A stretch of 6,313 nucleotides of DNA from Ruminococcus sp. (GTDB lineage Bacteria > Bacillota > Clostridia > Oscillospirales > Ruminococcaceae). The stretch is taken from NCBI GenBank assembly GCA_024697705.1, contig JAILFF010000114.1, positions 1 through 6,313 on the forward strand, given 5' to 3'. The position numbers were made by a program, and so were the translations under genes. Shown one piece after another: positions 5,080-6,313 of the stretch. The stretch's first letter is position 1; every line of letters begins with the position of its first letter. The notes beneath the pieces were generated by a model, which made no database searches, was not told the DNA's origin, and worked only from the letters and a program-made list of their open reading frames with translations.

Positions 5080-6255
5080 CGGCGCGGCGGAGCGGGGGTC
5101 GTTATGCAGCATATAAGCGCGTCTGTATATAAACTCATGCTTTACGGAGTCTATCGAAGCTACCTTGAATTGCCTGAAAATGACCGTAAGCTTTCCGTTC
5201 ACACACTCTTTTACACATACCTTGCGGTCGGCAAAAGCTTCGCTTAGATAGTATCCGTGACCCTTGTATGATATGTATCCGTTGCCGCGTACCTGCCGCA
5301 ATATCGCACCGCTTTCATATTCCCAGTCATCAACATCGGGGCTATAAGGACGGTTGCTCGGCAAGTAGTGTGCTGCCGGCGTATCAAGACCAAGAGCGTG
5401 GTGAGGACGCACAGTGTTGTAAAACTCACGAAATTCATCATATTTCCTCTGCGCATCTTTGAAGTCTGCTATCGTAGTCCTATTGAGAAGCTCTTGAGTG
5501 AGTATACCGTTATAGCGCTCCTCTTTGCCCTGGGTTTGAGGGTGGTGTATACGGCTGTGACACGGCAGAACACCATGCTCCATAAGCCATACCTCAAATC
5601 TTGTGAAGCCTGTATGTTGGGCGTTTCCCCACGGATTTCCGTTGTCACACTGAAATACTTCCGGCATTCCGAATTCTTCAAACAGGCGGATAACTATCGG
5701 CTGTACCGCTGCAAAGCTTTCACCCGGCAAGGCTTCTGTACAAAGATTAAAGCGTGAATGATCGTCAATGATATTCAGAGTATGACAGCGCACACCGTCA
5801 AGCATAGCAAAATCGCCTTTGAAATCTGCCTGCCACATCTCATTTGGCCTGCTTTTTTCAAACCTTACGTAATGTGCGGCTTTTTCGCTTGCTTCCTTGC
5901 TTATCAGACCGTTGCGATTAAGAATAAGGTTAATGGTACTTACCGCCGGCATTTTTTCACCGGTCTCATTTTCCAGCACACGTTTGAGCTTTGCTGCGCC
6001 AAGTGTTGGATATTGCAGTCTTTTCCGGACGATCTGCTGCTCCGTATTTTCAGGGGTCTTACGCGGCTTATGAAACGGTTCACGGCTTCGGTCATTGAGA
6101 TTCTCGCCGTTAGCGGCTCTTTCCAGCCACTTGTATGCAGTCGGTCTGCTGATATGGTACTTTCTGCACAATTCACTCAACGTCTGCTGACGTTCTTTGT
6201 ATTCGCGGATAAATTCTTCTCTCAACATGGCTTTGGTTCTCTCTTTCCAAGGCAT
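5071..6255 (-). CDS. IS481-family transposase (DDE/rve)
   Basis: A complete single-frame transposase of 394 residues that catalyses cut or copy transposition of its own element. The N-terminal helix-turn-helix is at about 25-48 (TLSELCRKYHISRPTAYKWLER). The rve integrase-like core carries WQADFKG (Asp144), IIDDHSR (162-168), CDNGNPW (Asp204) and HPQTQGKEERYNG (Glu246 of the GKxER motif as the likely third acid). The motif set, in one open frame rather than an IS3-style frameshifted pair, points to IS481. A small beta-rich C-terminal domain follows from about 305. The reading frame can be extended upstream to a GTG at 6264, but that codon overlaps the AAGGAG ribosome binding site, so the ATG at 6255 is the better start. 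All catalytic residues are present and no frameshift is seen, so it may be active. It points towards the LRR operon. Confidence 0.93.
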   Translation of the reverse strand: MPWKERTKAMLREEFIREYKERQQTLSELCRKYHISRPTAYKWLERAANGENLNDRSREPFHKPRKTPENTEQQIVRKRLQYPTLGAAKLKRVLENETGEKMPAVSTINLILNRNGLISKEASEKAAHYVRFEKSRPNEMWQADFKGDFAMLDGVRCHTLNIIDDHSRFNLCTEALPGESFAAVQPIVIRLFEEFGMPEVFQCDNGNPWGNAQHTGFTRFEVWLMEHGVLPCHSRIHHPQTQGKEERYNGILTQELLNRTTIADFKDAQRKYDEFREFYNTVRPHHALGLDTPAAHYLPSNRPYSPDVDDWEYESGAILRQVRGNGYISYKGHGYYLSEAFADRKVCVKECVNGKLTVIFRQFKVASIDSVKHEFIYRRAYMLHNDPRSAAPEQ

Positions 6256-6263
6256 TTTGACCA

Positions 6264-6269
6264 CTCCTT
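6264..6269 (-). promoter_or_regulatory. Ribosome binding site of the transposase
   Basis: On the - strand AAGGAG is followed by 8 bases and then the ATG at 6255. This sets the start at 6255 rather than at the overlapping GTG. Confidence 0.75.
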
Positions 6270-6292
6270 ACGGAATTTTGTTTAGTGCCTTA

Positions 6293-6301
6293 ATTATATC
6301 A
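6293..6301 (-). promoter_or_regulatory. Extended -10 promoter element of the transposase
   Basis: The - strand reads TGATATAAT, a perfect TGnTATAAT extended -10 box, about 38 bases before the start codon. A -35 box would fall at or just past the window edge and cannot be judged. An ATCACA/TGTGAT inverted repeat (6298-6313) overlaps its upstream side. Confidence 0.6.
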
Positions 6302-6313
6302 CATTTCTGTGAT

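Larger units (their letters stand above)
4949..6313 (-). mobile_element. IS481-family insertion sequence (right end outside window)
   Basis: The transposase type identifies the family. The left terminus is proposed at TGTCAAGTCCC (4949), because IS481-family ends usually begin with TGT and because two ATAGTTTACAA copies follow at 4962-4972 and 4986-4996, 24 bases apart. Such subterminal repeats are typical transposase-binding sites. TAATAAG also recurs at 4979-4985 and 4999-5005. No matching inverted end or target duplication is visible before base 6313, so the right end lies just outside. The 122 bases between 4949 and the transposase stop hold these repeats and a hairpin, and no gene. Confidence 0.65.

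Noticed and set aside
5758..6285. A 175-codon + strand open frame opposite the transposase
   Set aside because: It is antisense to the DDE transposase, whose motifs are intact, and there is no ribosome binding site or recognisable domain.

Overview
The window looks like the chromosome of a Clostridia-type Firmicute, probably an uncultured gut member of the Oscillospirales/Ruminococcaceae. The reasons are the hisS-aspS gene pair, GGAGG-type ribosome binding sites, BspA-like leucine-rich-repeat (LRR) proteins, and many small GC-rich palindromic repeats ending in CCCTACAATA. This placement is inferred from general features, not from a database match.

Layout. Positions 1-417 hold the 3' end of hisS (histidyl-tRNA synthetase). 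It is followed after 15 bases by a complete aspS (aspartyl-tRNA synthetase, 433-2214). The two form a translation operon on the + strand. A 511-base stretch without a credible gene (2215-2725) is packed with secondary structure: a heptamer tandem repeat, two related GCACGAAC hairpins, a pair of abutting long stem-loops, and a composite GC-rich repeat. Next come two tandem, co-directional paralogous genes (2726-3715 and 3736-4701). Each encodes a cytoplasmic-looking protein of seven 22-23-residue BspA/TpLRR-type repeats plus a partial eighth, followed by a shared C-terminal helical domain of about 140 residues. Positions 4702-4948 hold a REPIN-like double palindrome and a second copy of the composite repeat. 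From about 4949 to the window end lies an IS481-family insertion sequence on the - strand. Its transposase gene is complete (5071-6255), but its right terminus lies beyond the window.

How it fits together. hisS and aspS are housekeeping genes with no evident functional tie to what follows. The LRR pair is an accessory two-gene operon lying between two like-oriented copies of a composite repeat, with an IS element pointing towards it. The most novel material is the tandem intracellular LRR pair with its unassigned C-terminal domain, and the dense structured repeats around it. I saw no tRNA, rRNA, CRISPR array, known riboswitch or defence system.
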